Notes under the pieces: model-generated
Seen by the model: the letters and a program-made list of their open reading frames with translations, nothing else
What the model was told of the DNA's origin: nothing
Database searches by the model: none
In this document: in pieces, positions 50,454 through 59,106 of the stretch
How the letters are laid out: each line of letters begins with the position of its first letter
How positions within the stretch are numbered: the stretch's first letter is position 1
Position numbers and translations under genes: made by a program
Assembly: GCF_007988825.1 (NCBI RefSeq)
Contig: NZ_BJUW01000010.1
Coordinates: 58,960-122,959 of the forward strand
DNA: 64,000 nt
Source: Microbacterium aerolatum
Lineage (GTDB): Bacteria > Actinomycetota > Actinomycetes > Actinomycetales > Microbacteriaceae
Direction of reading: 5' to 3'

Positions 50454-52007
50454 ATGAAGCTTGAACTGCGCGGCATAACGAAGAGGTTCGGCGCGCTGAC
50501 GGCCAACGACCACATCGATCTCACGATCGAACCGGGGGAGATCCACTGCCTCCTCGGGGAGAACGGCGCCGGGAAGTCGACGCTGATGAACGTGCTCTAC
50601 GGCCTGTACCAGGCCGACGAGGGCGAGATCCTGCTGGACGACGTCGAGCAGCACTTCGCCGGCCCCGGCGACGCGATGGCCGCGGGCATCGGCATGGTGC
50701 ACCAGCACTTCATGCTCATCCCGGTCTTCACCGTCGCCGAGAACGTCATGCTCGGTCACGAGAAGACGACGTTCGGTGGTCGCCTCGATCTCGCTGCGGC
50801 CCGTGCGATGGTGCGCGAGATCTCCGATCGTTTCGGCTTCGACGTCGACCCGGATGCCGTCGTCGAAGACCTTCCGGTCGGCGTGCAGCAGCGGGTGGAG
50901 ATCATCAAGGCGCTCTCGCGCGATGCCAAGGTGCTCGTGTTCGACGAGCCGACCGCCGTGCTCACGCCGCAGGAGACCGATGAGCTGATGGCGACGATGC
51001 GTCAGCTGCAGGCCGGCGGCACATCCATCGTGTTCATCACCCACAAGCTCCGCGAGGTGCGAGAGGTCGCCGACCGCATCACGGTCATCCGTCTCGGCAA
51101 GGTCGTCGGCGAGGCTTCGCCGACAGCCAGCAACGAGGAACTCGCCTCGCTGATGGTGGGCCGCGCCGTCGAGCTCAAGGTGCAGAAGGAAGCCCCGAAG
51201 CTCGGCGACGAGGCACTCGTGGTGAAGGACCTCACCGTCACGGACCCGTTCGGCACCGTCCTCGTCGACGACGTGTCGTTCTCGGTGCGCGGCGGCGAGG
51301 TCCTCGTGATCGCCGGTGTGCAGGGCAACGGGCAGACCGAGCTCACCGAGGCGATCGTCGGACTCCAGGCCCGCGTCGACGGCAGCATCCTGCTCGGCGG
51401 CCAAGAGCTGATCGGCCGTTCGGTGCGCGACATCCTCGACGACGGCGTCGGGTTCGTGCCGGAGGATCGCAGCGTCGACGGCATCGTGAAGGAGTTCTCG
51501 ATCGCCGAGAACCTCATGCTCGACCGTTCGGTCGGCGCTCCGTTCGTGAAGGCGGGCACTCTGCAGCTGGGCGCCCTCGACACCTTCGCCAAGGAGAAGA
51601 TCGCCGAGTTCGACATCCGCACGCAGGGGCCGGCGCAGGCGGCCGGCCGACTCTCCGGCGGAAACCAGCAGAAGGTCGTTTTGGCGCGCGAGCTCAGCCG
51701 CGACCTGTCGCTGTTCGTCGCAGCGCAGCCGACGCGCGGCGTCGACGTCGGCTCGATCGAGTTCATCCACAAGCGCATCATCGAGACGCGCGACTCCGGC
51801 ATCCCGGTGGTCGTGATCTCCACGGAACTGGATGAGGCGGCAGCTCTCGCCGACCGCATCATGGTGATGTACCGCGGCAAGGTCGTCGGCATCGTGCCCG
51901 GCGACACCTCCCGCGAGCAGCTCGGTCTCATGATGGCCGGAATGATCGAGACCGACACGACGGTCGCCGCCGCGTCGGCATCCGAGACCGAGGAGACCAG
52001 CGCATGA
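50454..52007 (+). CDS. Nucleoside ABC transporter ATP-binding protein (NupA/YufO type)
   Basis: The 517-residue ATPase has two ABC domains. Domain 1 has [16 protein letters not shown] and VLVFDEPTAVLTPQE. Domain 2 has the P-loop variant AGVQGNGQTELTEAI, without the usual Lys, and [15 protein letters not shown] with FVAAQPTRGVDVG in place of DEPT. This degenerate second site is normal for BMP-type importers. The 3' end overlaps the first permease as ATGA. Confidence 0.92.
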   Translation: MKLELRGITKRFGALTANDHIDLTIEPGEIHCLLGENGAGKSTLMNVLYGLYQADEGEILLDDVEQHFAGPGDAMAAGIGMVHQHFMLIPVFTVAENVMLGHEKTTFGGRLDLAAARAMVREISDRFGFDVDPDAVVEDLPVGVQQRVEIIKALSRDAKVLVFDEPTAVLTPQETDELMATMRQLQAGGTSIVFITHKLREVREVADRITVIRLGKVVGEASPTASNEELASLMVGRAVELKVQKEAPKLGDEALVVKDLTVTDPFGTVLVDDVSFSVRGGEVLVIAGVQGNGQTELTEAIVGLQARVDGSILLGGQELIGRSVRDILDDGVGFVPEDRSVDGIVKEFSIAENLMLDRSVGAPFVKAGTLQLGALDTFAKEKIAEFDIRTQGPAQAAGRLSGGNQQKVVLARELSRDLSLFVAAQPTRGVDVGSIEFIHKRIIETRDSGIPVVVISTELDEAAALADRIMVMYRGKVVGIVPGDTSREQLGLMMAGMIETDTTVAAASASETEETSA

Positions 52008-53305
52008 CCGGCCCCGAGCTGAAGCCCATCGCGGCGGCGCCCGCCGACTTCGGCACCGAGCCCGCCGGCGCCGAGCCCGGCCGCTGGCACGGCGCGTTCC
52101 GGCGCATCGTCACCGGCAACGGCCTGATCTCCGTGCTCTCGGTGATCCTGGCGCTCATCGCCGGTGCGATCATGATCGCCTTCACCGATCCGGAGGTCCA
52201 GCGCACCGCGGGCTACTTCTTCGCCCGCCCGCAGGACATGCTGGTCGCGGTCTGGGAGTCGGTCTCCGGTGCCTACGTGGCGCTGTTCCAGGGAGCGGTC
52301 TACAACTTCCGCGTCGACGGCTTCGCCGCCGGCGTCAAGCCGCTGACCGAGACGCTCAAGTTCGCGACCCCGCTCATCGCAGCCGGTCTCGGCGTCGGGC
52401 TCGCGTTCCGCGCCGGCCTGTTCAACATCGGCGGTCAGGGACAGATGCTGATGGCCGCAGCGGCCGCCGGCTGGGTGGCCACGAGCATGAACCTGCCGTG
52501 GCCGCTGCACATGCTGGTCGCCATGGTCGCCGGCGTCGTCGCCGGAGCGCTGTGGGCCGGTATCGCCGGCATCCTGAAGGCGCGCACCGGCGCGCACGAG
52601 GTGATCGTCACGATCATGCTCAACCACATCGCGTTCTACCTTCTGGCATGGATGCTGGCGACGCAGGGAATCCTGCAGGCGCCTGGCTCCAACAACCCGA
52701 AGACTGCGGCGATGGCCGAGTCGGCGATCCTGCCCGACATCCTCGGTCCGCAGTACAACCTGCACGCGGGCTTCATCGTCGCCCTGATCGCCGTCGCCTT
52801 CACCTGGTGGCTACTGGAGCGCTCCAGCCTCGGCTTCCGGTTCCGTGCGGTGGGGGAGAACCCGACCGCAGCCAAGGTCGCCGGCATCAGCGTCGGCCGG
52901 ATGTACCTGTACGTCATGCTGATCGCCGGTGGCCTCGTCGGCATCGCGGGCGTCAGCCAGGTGCTCGGCACCGTCACCAGCGGCTTCGGCGGCGACATCG
53001 ACGCCGGCATCGGCTTCGACGCGATCACCGTCGCGCTGCTCGGCCGCTCGACGCCGCTGGGCATCCTCGCCGCCGGCATCCTGTTCGGCGCGTTCAAGGC
53101 CGGTGGCTTCGCCATGCAGGCCTCCGAGAACGTGCCGATCGAGATCGTGCTCGTCGTCCAGTCGCTGATCGTGCTGTTCATCGCCGCGCCTCCGCTGGTG
53201 CGCGCGATCTTCGGCCTGCCGCAGCCGGGTGCTCGCAGAAAGCCGAAGAGACCGAAGAAGCCGAAGAAGAATGCGGCGCAGATCGCCGAGGAGGTGTCCG
53301 CATGA
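52004..53305 (+). CDS. Nucleoside ABC transporter permease (NupB/YufP type)
   Basis: The 433-residue permease has about ten hydrophobic segments and the BPD_transp_2 blocks FRAGLFNIGGQGQMLMAAAA, GAHEVIVTIMLNHIAFYLL, FRAVGENPTAAKVAGISV and ITVALLGRSTPLGILAAGIL. The N-terminal 35 residues are Pro/Ala-rich and cytoplasmic, and the C-terminus ends in a Lys/Pro-rich tail. It is coupled to both neighbours by ATGA overlaps. Confidence 0.93.
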   Translation: MTGPELKPIAAAPADFGTEPAGAEPGRWHGAFRRIVTGNGLISVLSVILALIAGAIMIAFTDPEVQRTAGYFFARPQDMLVAVWESVSGAYVALFQGAVYNFRVDGFAAGVKPLTETLKFATPLIAAGLGVGLAFRAGLFNIGGQGQMLMAAAAAGWVATSMNLPWPLHMLVAMVAGVVAGALWAGIAGILKARTGAHEVIVTIMLNHIAFYLLAWMLATQGILQAPGSNNPKTAAMAESAILPDILGPQYNLHAGFIVALIAVAFTWWLLERSSLGFRFRAVGENPTAAKVAGISVGRMYLYVMLIAGGLVGIAGVSQVLGTVTSGFGGDIDAGIGFDAITVALLGRSTPLGILAAGILFGAFKAGGFAMQASENVPIEIVLVVQSLIVLFIAAPPLVRAIFGLPQPGARRKPKRPKKPKKNAAQIAEEVSA

Positions 53306-54582
53306 CCATCACGGCTGAAGCGGTGGTCAGTGACGAGCAGCGTCACGTCACGATCACCTCCTGGAAGACGCCGATCATCTTCGGCCTGTTCACCGTCCTG
53401 TTCGCACTGCTCCCGCTGCTCGCGCCGCGGGAGGGCGACAGCACCTTCCGACTGGTCCGTTCCGCGGATGCCGCGATCCAGCTCCCCGAGCTCGTGCTGC
53501 CGGCCAACGCCACCGCGTGGGTCGCCGTCGTCCTGCTCGCGGCTGTGACCGTCCTGTCGATCGTGTGGACGCGCGCCCGCCGCCGGCTGCCGCTGTGGCT
53601 CACGGTCGTCTACGTCGTCGTCCTGCTGGTCGGGTTCCTCGCCTGGGCATCCGCCGGCGGCACCCTGCCGATGATCGGCCTGCTCGGCGGAGCGCTGGCG
53701 CTCGCGACCCCGCTGATCTTCGGCGCCCTCGGCGGCGTGATCGGCGAGCGGGTGGGTGTGGTCAACATCGCCATCGAGGCGCAGCTGCTCGCCGGTGCGT
53801 TCATGGCCGCCGTCGTGGGATCCGCGACCGGCAGCCCGTGGGTGGGTCTCATCGCCGCGATGCTCGCAGGCGTGCTGGTCTCGCTCGTCCTCGCCGTGTT
53901 CGCCATCACCTACTACGTCAACCAGGTGATCGTCGGTGTCGTGCTGAACGTGCTCGTCGCGGGACTGACGACGTTCCTCTACCGCCAGGTGCTCAACGCC
54001 AACCCCGAGACGCTGAACTCCCCGCCGCTGTTCCCGGTGCTGCCGATCCCGCTGCTGAGCGAGATCCCGGTGCTGGGCCCGGTGCTGTTCCGTCAGACGA
54101 TCATCGTGTACCTCATGTACGTCACGGTGTTCCTGGTCTGGTTCGGCCTGTACCGCACCCGCTGGGGCCTGCGCCTGCGCGCGGTCGGCGAGCACCCGCA
54201 GGCGGCGGACACCGTGGGCATCAAGGTCGCAGCGACCCGCTACTGGAACGTGATGCTCGCCGGCGCGATCGCCGGCATGGGCGGCGCGTTCTACACGCTG
54301 GTCACGAACCCGCAGTTCGGCCGCGAGATGACGGCGGGCGCCGGCTACATCGCCCTGGCCGCCGTGATCTTCGGAAAGTGGGACCCGGTGCGCGCGACGC
54401 TCGCGGCGCTGCTGTTCGGCTTCGCCACGAACCTGCAGGGCGTGCTGTCGGTCATCGGCTCTCCGGTGCCGAGCCAGTTCATGCTGATGCTGCCGTACGT
54501 CGTGACGATCTTCGCAGTTGCAGGACTCGTCGGGCGCTCGCGTCCGCCGGCGGCATCCGGGGAACCGTACATCAAGAGCTAG
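53302..54582 (+). CDS. Nucleoside ABC transporter permease (NupC/YufQ type)
   Basis: The 426-residue second permease shows GERVGVVNIAIEAQLLAGAF, VNQVIVGVVLNVLVAGLTTF, LRAVGEHPQAADTVGIKV and AGYIALAAVIFGKWDPVRAT. It is longer at the N-terminus than YufQ, with three extra hydrophobic segments. Its last codons and stop (54580-54582) lie in a 16-base tandem duplication. Confidence 0.92.
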   Translation: MTITAEAVVSDEQRHVTITSWKTPIIFGLFTVLFALLPLLAPREGDSTFRLVRSADAAIQLPELVLPANATAWVAVVLLAAVTVLSIVWTRARRRLPLWLTVVYVVVLLVGFLAWASAGGTLPMIGLLGGALALATPLIFGALGGVIGERVGVVNIAIEAQLLAGAFMAAVVGSATGSPWVGLIAAMLAGVLVSLVLAVFAITYYVNQVIVGVVLNVLVAGLTTFLYRQVLNANPETLNSPPLFPVLPIPLLSEIPVLGPVLFRQTIIVYLMYVTVFLVWFGLYRTRWGLRLRAVGEHPQAADTVGIKVAATRYWNVMLAGAIAGMGGAFYTLVTNPQFGREMTAGAGYIALAAVIFGKWDPVRATLAALLFGFATNLQGVLSVIGSPVPSQFMLMLPYVVTIFAVAGLVGRSRPPAASGEPYIKS

Positions 54583-54600
54583 AGCCATCAAGAGCTAGAG
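54570..54600. repeat. 16-base tandem duplication at the permease/cdd junction
   Basis: CATCAAGAGCTAGAG occurs at 54570-54584 and again at 54586-54600. The first copy contains the permease stop TAG and the second supplies spacer before GGAG and the cdd ATG. Replication slippage explains it. Confidence 0.8.
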
Positions 54601-54605
54601 GAGCT

Positions 54606-55004
54606 ATGACAGACATCGACTGGGACGAGCTTCGTCACGTCGCCACCGAGGCCATGCACAAGGCCTACGCCCCGTACTCGCGCTACAAGGTTGGAGCCGC
54701 CGCGCTCGTCGCCGACGGCCGAATCGTCTCCGGATGCAACGTCGAGAACGCCTCTTACGGCGTCGGACTGTGTGCGGAGTGCGCACTGGTGGGCGACCTG
54801 CACATGTCCGGCGGCGGCCAGCTCGTCGCGTTCGTGTGCGTGAACGGAGACGGGCAGACGATCATGCCGTGCGGCCGGTGCCGACAGCTGCTGTTCGAGC
54901 ACTCGATGCCTGAGATGCTGCTGGAGACCGTGTCGGGGATCCGCACGATCGACGAGGTTCTGCCGGACGCATTCGGCCCGCGCGACCTGGAGACCGTCCG
55001 ATGA
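54606..55004 (+). CDS. cdd: Cytidine deaminase
   Basis: Cdd deaminates cytidine and deoxycytidine to uridine forms. The 132-residue tetrameric type has YSRYKVGAAALVADG, NVENASYGVGLCAECALVG with the zinc Cys and catalytic Glu (CAE), and MPCGRCRQLL with the other two Cys. GAGGAG precedes the ATG. The stop overlaps the deoA start (ATGA). Confidence 0.96.
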   Translation: MTDIDWDELRHVATEAMHKAYAPYSRYKVGAAALVADGRIVSGCNVENASYGVGLCAECALVGDLHMSGGGQLVAFVCVNGDGQTIMPCGRCRQLLFEHSMPEMLLETVSGIRTIDEVLPDAFGPRDLETVR

Positions 55005-56296
55005 GCGCCGTCGAGCCGTTCGACGCCATCGACGTCATCCGCGCCAAGCGCGATGGCGGCGTCGTGCCGGAGCCGGCGCTGCGATGGATGGTCGACGCGT
55101 ACACCCGCGGCTACGTCTCCGACGCGCAGATGGCCTCGTTCGCGATGGCCGTGTTCCAGCGCGGCATGGAGCGCGACGAGATCCGCGTGCTCACCGACGC
55201 CATGATCGCATCGGGGGAGCGGATGAGCTTCGCCGAGCTCGGCAAGCGCACCGTCGACAAGCACTCCACCGGGGGCGTGGGGGACAAGATCACCCTGCCG
55301 CTGGCACCGCTGGTGGCATCGTTCGGGGTCGCCGTGCCGCAGCTGAGCGGCCGTGGCCTCGGCCACACCGGCGGGACGCTCGACAAGCTCGAGTCGATCC
55401 CCGGCTGGCGCGCCGCGCTGTCGAACGAGGAGATGTTCGCGCAGATGCGCGGCGACGTCGGAGCGGTGATCTGCGCTGCCGGCTCCGGTCTCGCTCCCGC
55501 CGACAAGAAGCTTTACGCGCTGCGCGATGTCACCGGTACCGTCGAGGCGATTCCGCTGATCGCGTCGAGCATCATGTCGAAGAAGATCGCCGAGGGGACC
55601 GACGCGCTCGTGCTCGACGTGAAGTTCGGCTCGGGTGCCTTCATGCAGGACATCGATCGTGCCCGTGAGCTCGCGCAGACCATGGTCGCGCTCGGCACCG
55701 ACTCCGGGGTCGCGACCACGGCGCTGCTGACCGACATGAACGTGCCGCTCGGACGGGCGATCGGAAATGCCAACGAGGTGCGCGAATCGGTCGAGGTCCT
55801 CGCCGGCGGCGGCCCTGCCGACGTGCGCGAACTCACGATCGCGCTGGCTCGCGAGATGCTCGCCCTCGCCGGACACCCGGATGCCGACGTCGAAGCAGCT
55901 CTCGACGACGGACGTGCCATGGACACCTGGAAGGCGATGATCCGCGCCCAGGACGGCGACCCGGATGCAGAGCTCCCGACCGCACGCGAGACGCACGTCG
56001 TCACGGCCGAGGCCGACGGTGTGATCACCCGTATGGACGCCCTGCCCTTCGGCATCGCTGCCTGGCGCCTCGGCGCCGGCCGCGCCCGCGCCGAGGATCA
56101 GGTCGTGCACGCGGCCGGAATCGATCTGCACGCCAAGCCGGGCGATCGCGTGACCGCGGGGCAGCCGTTGTTCACGCTCTCCGCCGAGGATGCCGGACGG
56201 TTCCCGCGCGCGCTGGATGCACTCGAAGACGCCTGGGCGCTCGGCGAGACGGCGCCGGAGATCGGGCCCCTCGTCCGCGAGCGCATCACCGCGTAG
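55001..56296 (+). CDS. deoA: Thymidine phosphorylase
   Basis: DeoA converts thymidine (and often uridine) to base and deoxyribose-1-phosphate. The 431-residue enzyme has YVSDAQMASFAMAVFQRGM, the phosphate-binding VDKHSTGGVGDKITLPLAP, SGRGLGHTGGTLDKLESIPG, and SKKIAEGTDALVLDVKFGSG. It follows cdd in a coupled pair. TAGGCT at 56294-56299 overlaps its stop and could promote add. Confidence 0.96.
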   Translation: MSAVEPFDAIDVIRAKRDGGVVPEPALRWMVDAYTRGYVSDAQMASFAMAVFQRGMERDEIRVLTDAMIASGERMSFAELGKRTVDKHSTGGVGDKITLPLAPLVASFGVAVPQLSGRGLGHTGGTLDKLESIPGWRAALSNEEMFAQMRGDVGAVICAAGSGLAPADKKLYALRDVTGTVEAIPLIASSIMSKKIAEGTDALVLDVKFGSGAFMQDIDRARELAQTMVALGTDSGVATTALLTDMNVPLGRAIGNANEVRESVEVLAGGGPADVRELTIALAREMLALAGHPDADVEAALDDGRAMDTWKAMIRAQDGDPDAELPTARETHVVTAEADGVITRMDALPFGIAAWRLGAGRARAEDQVVHAAGIDLHAKPGDRVTAGQPLFTLSAEDAGRFPRALDALEDAWALGETAPEIGPLVRERITA

Positions 56297-56344
56297 GCTG
56301 TAGCGCGGACCACCGCGCGCCGGGTTTCTGAGAGGACGATATTC

Positions 56345-57463
56345 ATGTCGATCGCATCCGACGGTGACGTCAGGATCCAGGGCGTCTCGCTGCGCTCGCT
56401 GCCGAAGATCTCGCTGCACGACCACCTCGACGGAGCAGTGCGCCCCGATACGGTGTTCGAGCTCGCCAAGGACATCGGGCTGGAGCTGCCGGCCGAATCG
56501 GGCCGCAAGCTCGGCGACTGGTTCGGCGCGCAAGCCGACTCCGGCTCGCTGGTGAAGTACCTGAAGTCGTTCGACCTCACCGTCGGCGTGATGCAGAGCG
56601 CCGAGGGACTCACCCGCGTCGCCCGCGAGTTCGTCGAGGATCTCGCCGAGGACGGCGTCGTCTACGGCGAGGTGCGGTGGGCTCCCGAGCAGCACCTGGC
56701 CGGGGGGCTGTCGCTGGATGATGCGGTCGACGCCGTGCAGCAGGGGATCGAGGAGGGCGAGGACGCCGTGGACCGCGACGGTCGCAGCATCCGGGTCGGC
56801 CAGATCCTCAGCGCCATGCGTCACAAGGACCGCGCCCTCGAGATCGCCGAGCTCGCCATCGACCACCGCGAGGACGGCGTCGTCGGGTTCGACATCGCCG
56901 GTCCGGAGGACGGGTACCCGGCTTCCGATCACCGCGAGGCGTTCGAGCTGCTCGCCGCGAACTTCATGCCCGTGACCGTGCACGCCGGTGAGGCCGCCGG
57001 CCTGGCGTCCATCCGCAGCGCCCTGCTCGACGGCCGCGCCCTGCGCATCGGCCACGGGGTGCGCCTGGTGTCGGACCTCGAGGTCATGGGGCGCGACGGG
57101 GACGAGGTGCAGGTCAAGTTCGGAGACCTCGCCCGCTGGGTTCGCGACCGCGAGATCCCGCTCGAGCTGTCGCCGTCATCGAATCTGCACACCGGGGCGA
57201 TCGAGGCGTGGGGGACTGAACTCGCGGACCACCCGTTCGACCTGCTGTACCAGCTCGGCTTCGCCGTCACCGTGAACGTCGACAACCGCACCATGAGCGG
57301 CACCTCGCTGACGCGCGAGCTCGCGCTGCTGGTCGACGCGTTCGGATACGACCTCGACGACCTCGAGACGTTCCAGTTCAATGCCGCAGCGGCGTCGTTC
57401 CTGCCGGTCGAGGAGCGCGAGGAGCTCGTCGAGATGATCGCCGACGGCTTCCAGGGCACATGA
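56345..57463 (+). CDS. add: Adenosine deaminase
   Basis: Add deaminates adenosine to inosine. The 372-residue metal-dependent hydrolase has ISLHDHLDGAVRPDT (HxH), VTVHAGEAAG, IGHGVRL, and ELSPSSNLHTGAI, then VNVDNRTMSGTSL with the metal Asp. The ATG at 56345 is 48 bases after deoA, with GAGAGGACG upstream. Confidence 0.95.
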   Translation: MSIASDGDVRIQGVSLRSLPKISLHDHLDGAVRPDTVFELAKDIGLELPAESGRKLGDWFGAQADSGSLVKYLKSFDLTVGVMQSAEGLTRVAREFVEDLAEDGVVYGEVRWAPEQHLAGGLSLDDAVDAVQQGIEEGEDAVDRDGRSIRVGQILSAMRHKDRALEIAELAIDHREDGVVGFDIAGPEDGYPASDHREAFELLAANFMPVTVHAGEAAGLASIRSALLDGRALRIGHGVRLVSDLEVMGRDGDEVQVKFGDLARWVRDREIPLELSPSSNLHTGAIEAWGTELADHPFDLLYQLGFAVTVNVDNRTMSGTSLTRELALLVDAFGYDLDDLETFQFNAAAASFLPVEEREELVEMIADGFQGT

Positions 57464-57473
57464 CCCGCGTGCG

Positions 57474-58331
57474 ATGAGCGCACCGGCCGTCTTCATCGCG
57501 GGTCCCGCGTCCTGGAACTCGATCGTCGTCCTGGACAGGCTCCCCGAGCCGACTCCGCACATGCAGTTCGCCGAGGCGAGCTGGAAGACGCTCGGCGGAA
57601 CGAGTGCGGGCAAGGCGCTGAGTCTGACCTCCCTCGCGACGCCGGTGACGCTGTACGCCCTCGTGGGAGCGGACGACGCGGGCGATCGGGTCAGGGCCGC
57701 GCTGACCGCTGCCGGCGTGGATGCGCTGTGGGGGCCGGGTGAGGAGACCGAACGCCATCTGAACCTGATGACCCGCGCCGGCGAGCGCGTCTCGCTGTAC
57801 CTGTCCACGCCGTCCGCCGGTGACGGCGCGATCCCGGACGAGGTGCGCGTCGCGATGGCGGATGCCGACGTCGTGGTCCTCGATCTGGCAGAGGAACCGC
57901 GTCGTCTGCTTCCGCTCGCCGCCGGCAGCGGTCGACCGATCTGGATCGACGTGCACGACTACGACGGCGCCGCGGAGTACCACCGCCCGTTCCTCGCGGC
58001 CGCCGACGCCGTGTTCTGCAATGCCGACAAACTGGCCGATCCGGTGGACTTCCTGCGTTCCCGGGTCGCTGCCGGCGCGTCGTTCGCGGTGTGCACGCTC
58101 GGCGCGGACGGGGCGGTGGCCGTCGACGCGGACGGAACGCTGCATCGGGTGCCGGCGGTCCCCGTCGACGTGGTCGACACCAACGGCGCCGGGGACGGAT
58201 TCTTCGCCGGTGTGCTGGCCGCCCGGCTGGGCGGAGCATCCCTGGCCCAGGCGCTGCGTGCCGGCGCGCACTCGGCGTCGGTCTCGCTGGGCAGCAGGCA
58301 CCTGCATCCGCTCCTCGACGCCGTCCTCTGA
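57474..58331 (+). CDS. PfkB family carbohydrate/nucleoside kinase, substrate unknown
   Basis: The 285-residue kinase has FVAGPASWNS-like first strand (VFIAGPASWNSIVVLD), the substrate lid region TLGGTSAGKALSL, and the anion-hole/catalytic motif VVDTNGAGDGFFAGVLAARL with the base Asp. It lies 10 bases after add and ends the nucleoside operon. Ribose, deoxyribose or a nucleoside could be the substrate; the N-terminal GG pattern is not enough to choose. Confidence 0.85.
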   Translation: MSAPAVFIAGPASWNSIVVLDRLPEPTPHMQFAEASWKTLGGTSAGKALSLTSLATPVTLYALVGADDAGDRVRAALTAAGVDALWGPGEETERHLNLMTRAGERVSLYLSTPSAGDGAIPDEVRVAMADADVVVLDLAEEPRRLLPLAAGSGRPIWIDVHDYDGAAEYHRPFLAAADAVFCNADKLADPVDFLRSRVAAGASFAVCTLGADGAVAVDADGTLHRVPAVPVDVVDTNGAGDGFFAGVLAARLGGASLAQALRAGAHSASVSLGSRHLHPLLDAVL

Positions 58332-58339
58332 GCGGCTGA

Positions 58340-58357
58340 GCGGGCCGCTTCGCCCGC
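58340..58357. terminator. Small hairpin between convergent genes
   Basis: GCGGGC (58340-58345) pairs with GCCCGC (58352-58357) around CGCTTC. It lies in the 28-base gap between the PfkB kinase and the convergent hydrolase gene, so it can act in both directions. Confidence 0.5.
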
Positions 58358-58359
58358 GA

Positions 58360-59097
58360 TCAGCGCTCGAGGAACCCGGCGAGCAGGTCCGTCACGGTCT
58401 CGTGCATCTCGTCGTCCGAGATGGTCGGCGTGCCGTCGCCGTTCTGCGGACCGTAGTCGCCGAAGGATGCGTGCGATGCGCCGTCGATCTCGACCAGGTC
58501 GGCGGTCGCCGGCAGCAGATGCCGGGCGTCGGCGATCTTCGCGGGGGTCGAGAGGCCGTCCTCGCTGCCGGACAGACTGAGCACCGCGAGATCGGTTCCT
58601 GAGAGGTCCGTCGAGCAGTACGACGCGAACAGCACGAGCGCCGCGGCGTCCTCGGTCAGCTGGCACGCCCGCACCCCGCCGAGGGAATGTCCGCCGACGC
58701 TCCACTCGTCGACCTCCGGTGCCGCGGAGGTGAAGGCATCCAGGCCGCGCGGGTCGAAGAACGCCAGGTTCAGCCACGGCCGGGTGATCACCACCGTCGT
58801 ACCCGCCGCAGCGGTGTCCCGAAGGACGGCGACATAGGCCCATGGGTCGACCTTGGCGCCGGGCACGAACACCAGGCCGGTGTCCGAGCCGCCGGCGGCG
58901 GGCGCGATCACGATCCCCTCCGGCGCATCGCGGATCGTGATGTCCGGATCGGCCTGCGCCTCGGACAGCGGCCCCTCCTCAGCGGCCATGACGCCGATCT
59001 GCGTCCATGCGAGCGTGCCGCCGACGGCGAGGACGAGCACGATCACCACACCCCACAGCGTCCATCCGGCGACGTGTCTGCCCCGTGACCTCTGCAC
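58360..59097 (-). CDS. Membrane-anchored alpha/beta hydrolase (DUF3887/YdeN-like)
   Basis: The 245-residue protein has an N-terminal membrane anchor (about residues 10-33, TLWGVVIVLVLAVGGTLAW) and an external alpha/beta-hydrolase fold. The nucleophile elbow is GGHSLGG (Ser), an acid lies after LSLSGSEDGL, and the His is in EIDGASHASFGDYG. The family is close to the Abhydrolase_5 group (dienelactone-hydrolase-like). The substrate is unknown. It is first in its own transcript. Confidence 0.85.
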   Translation of the reverse strand: MQRSRGRHVAGWTLWGVVIVLVLAVGGTLAWTQIGVMAAEEGPLSEAQADPDITIRDAPEGIVIAPAAGGSDTGLVFVPGAKVDPWAYVAVLRDTAAAGTTVVITRPWLNLAFFDPRGLDAFTSAAPEVDEWSVGGHSLGGVRACQLTEDAAALVLFASYCSTDLSGTDLAVLSLSGSEDGLSTPAKIADARHLLPATADLVEIDGASHASFGDYGPQNGDGTPTISDDEMHETVTDLLAGFLER

Positions 59098-59106
59098 GAA
59101 CTCAGA

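Noticed and set aside
52636..57055. Very long minus-strand frames (651 and 766 codons) opposite the nucleoside permeases, cdd, deoA and add
   Set aside because: Antisense shadows; the plus-strand genes have clear motifs and coupled starts, while the minus frames have repetitive charged composition.
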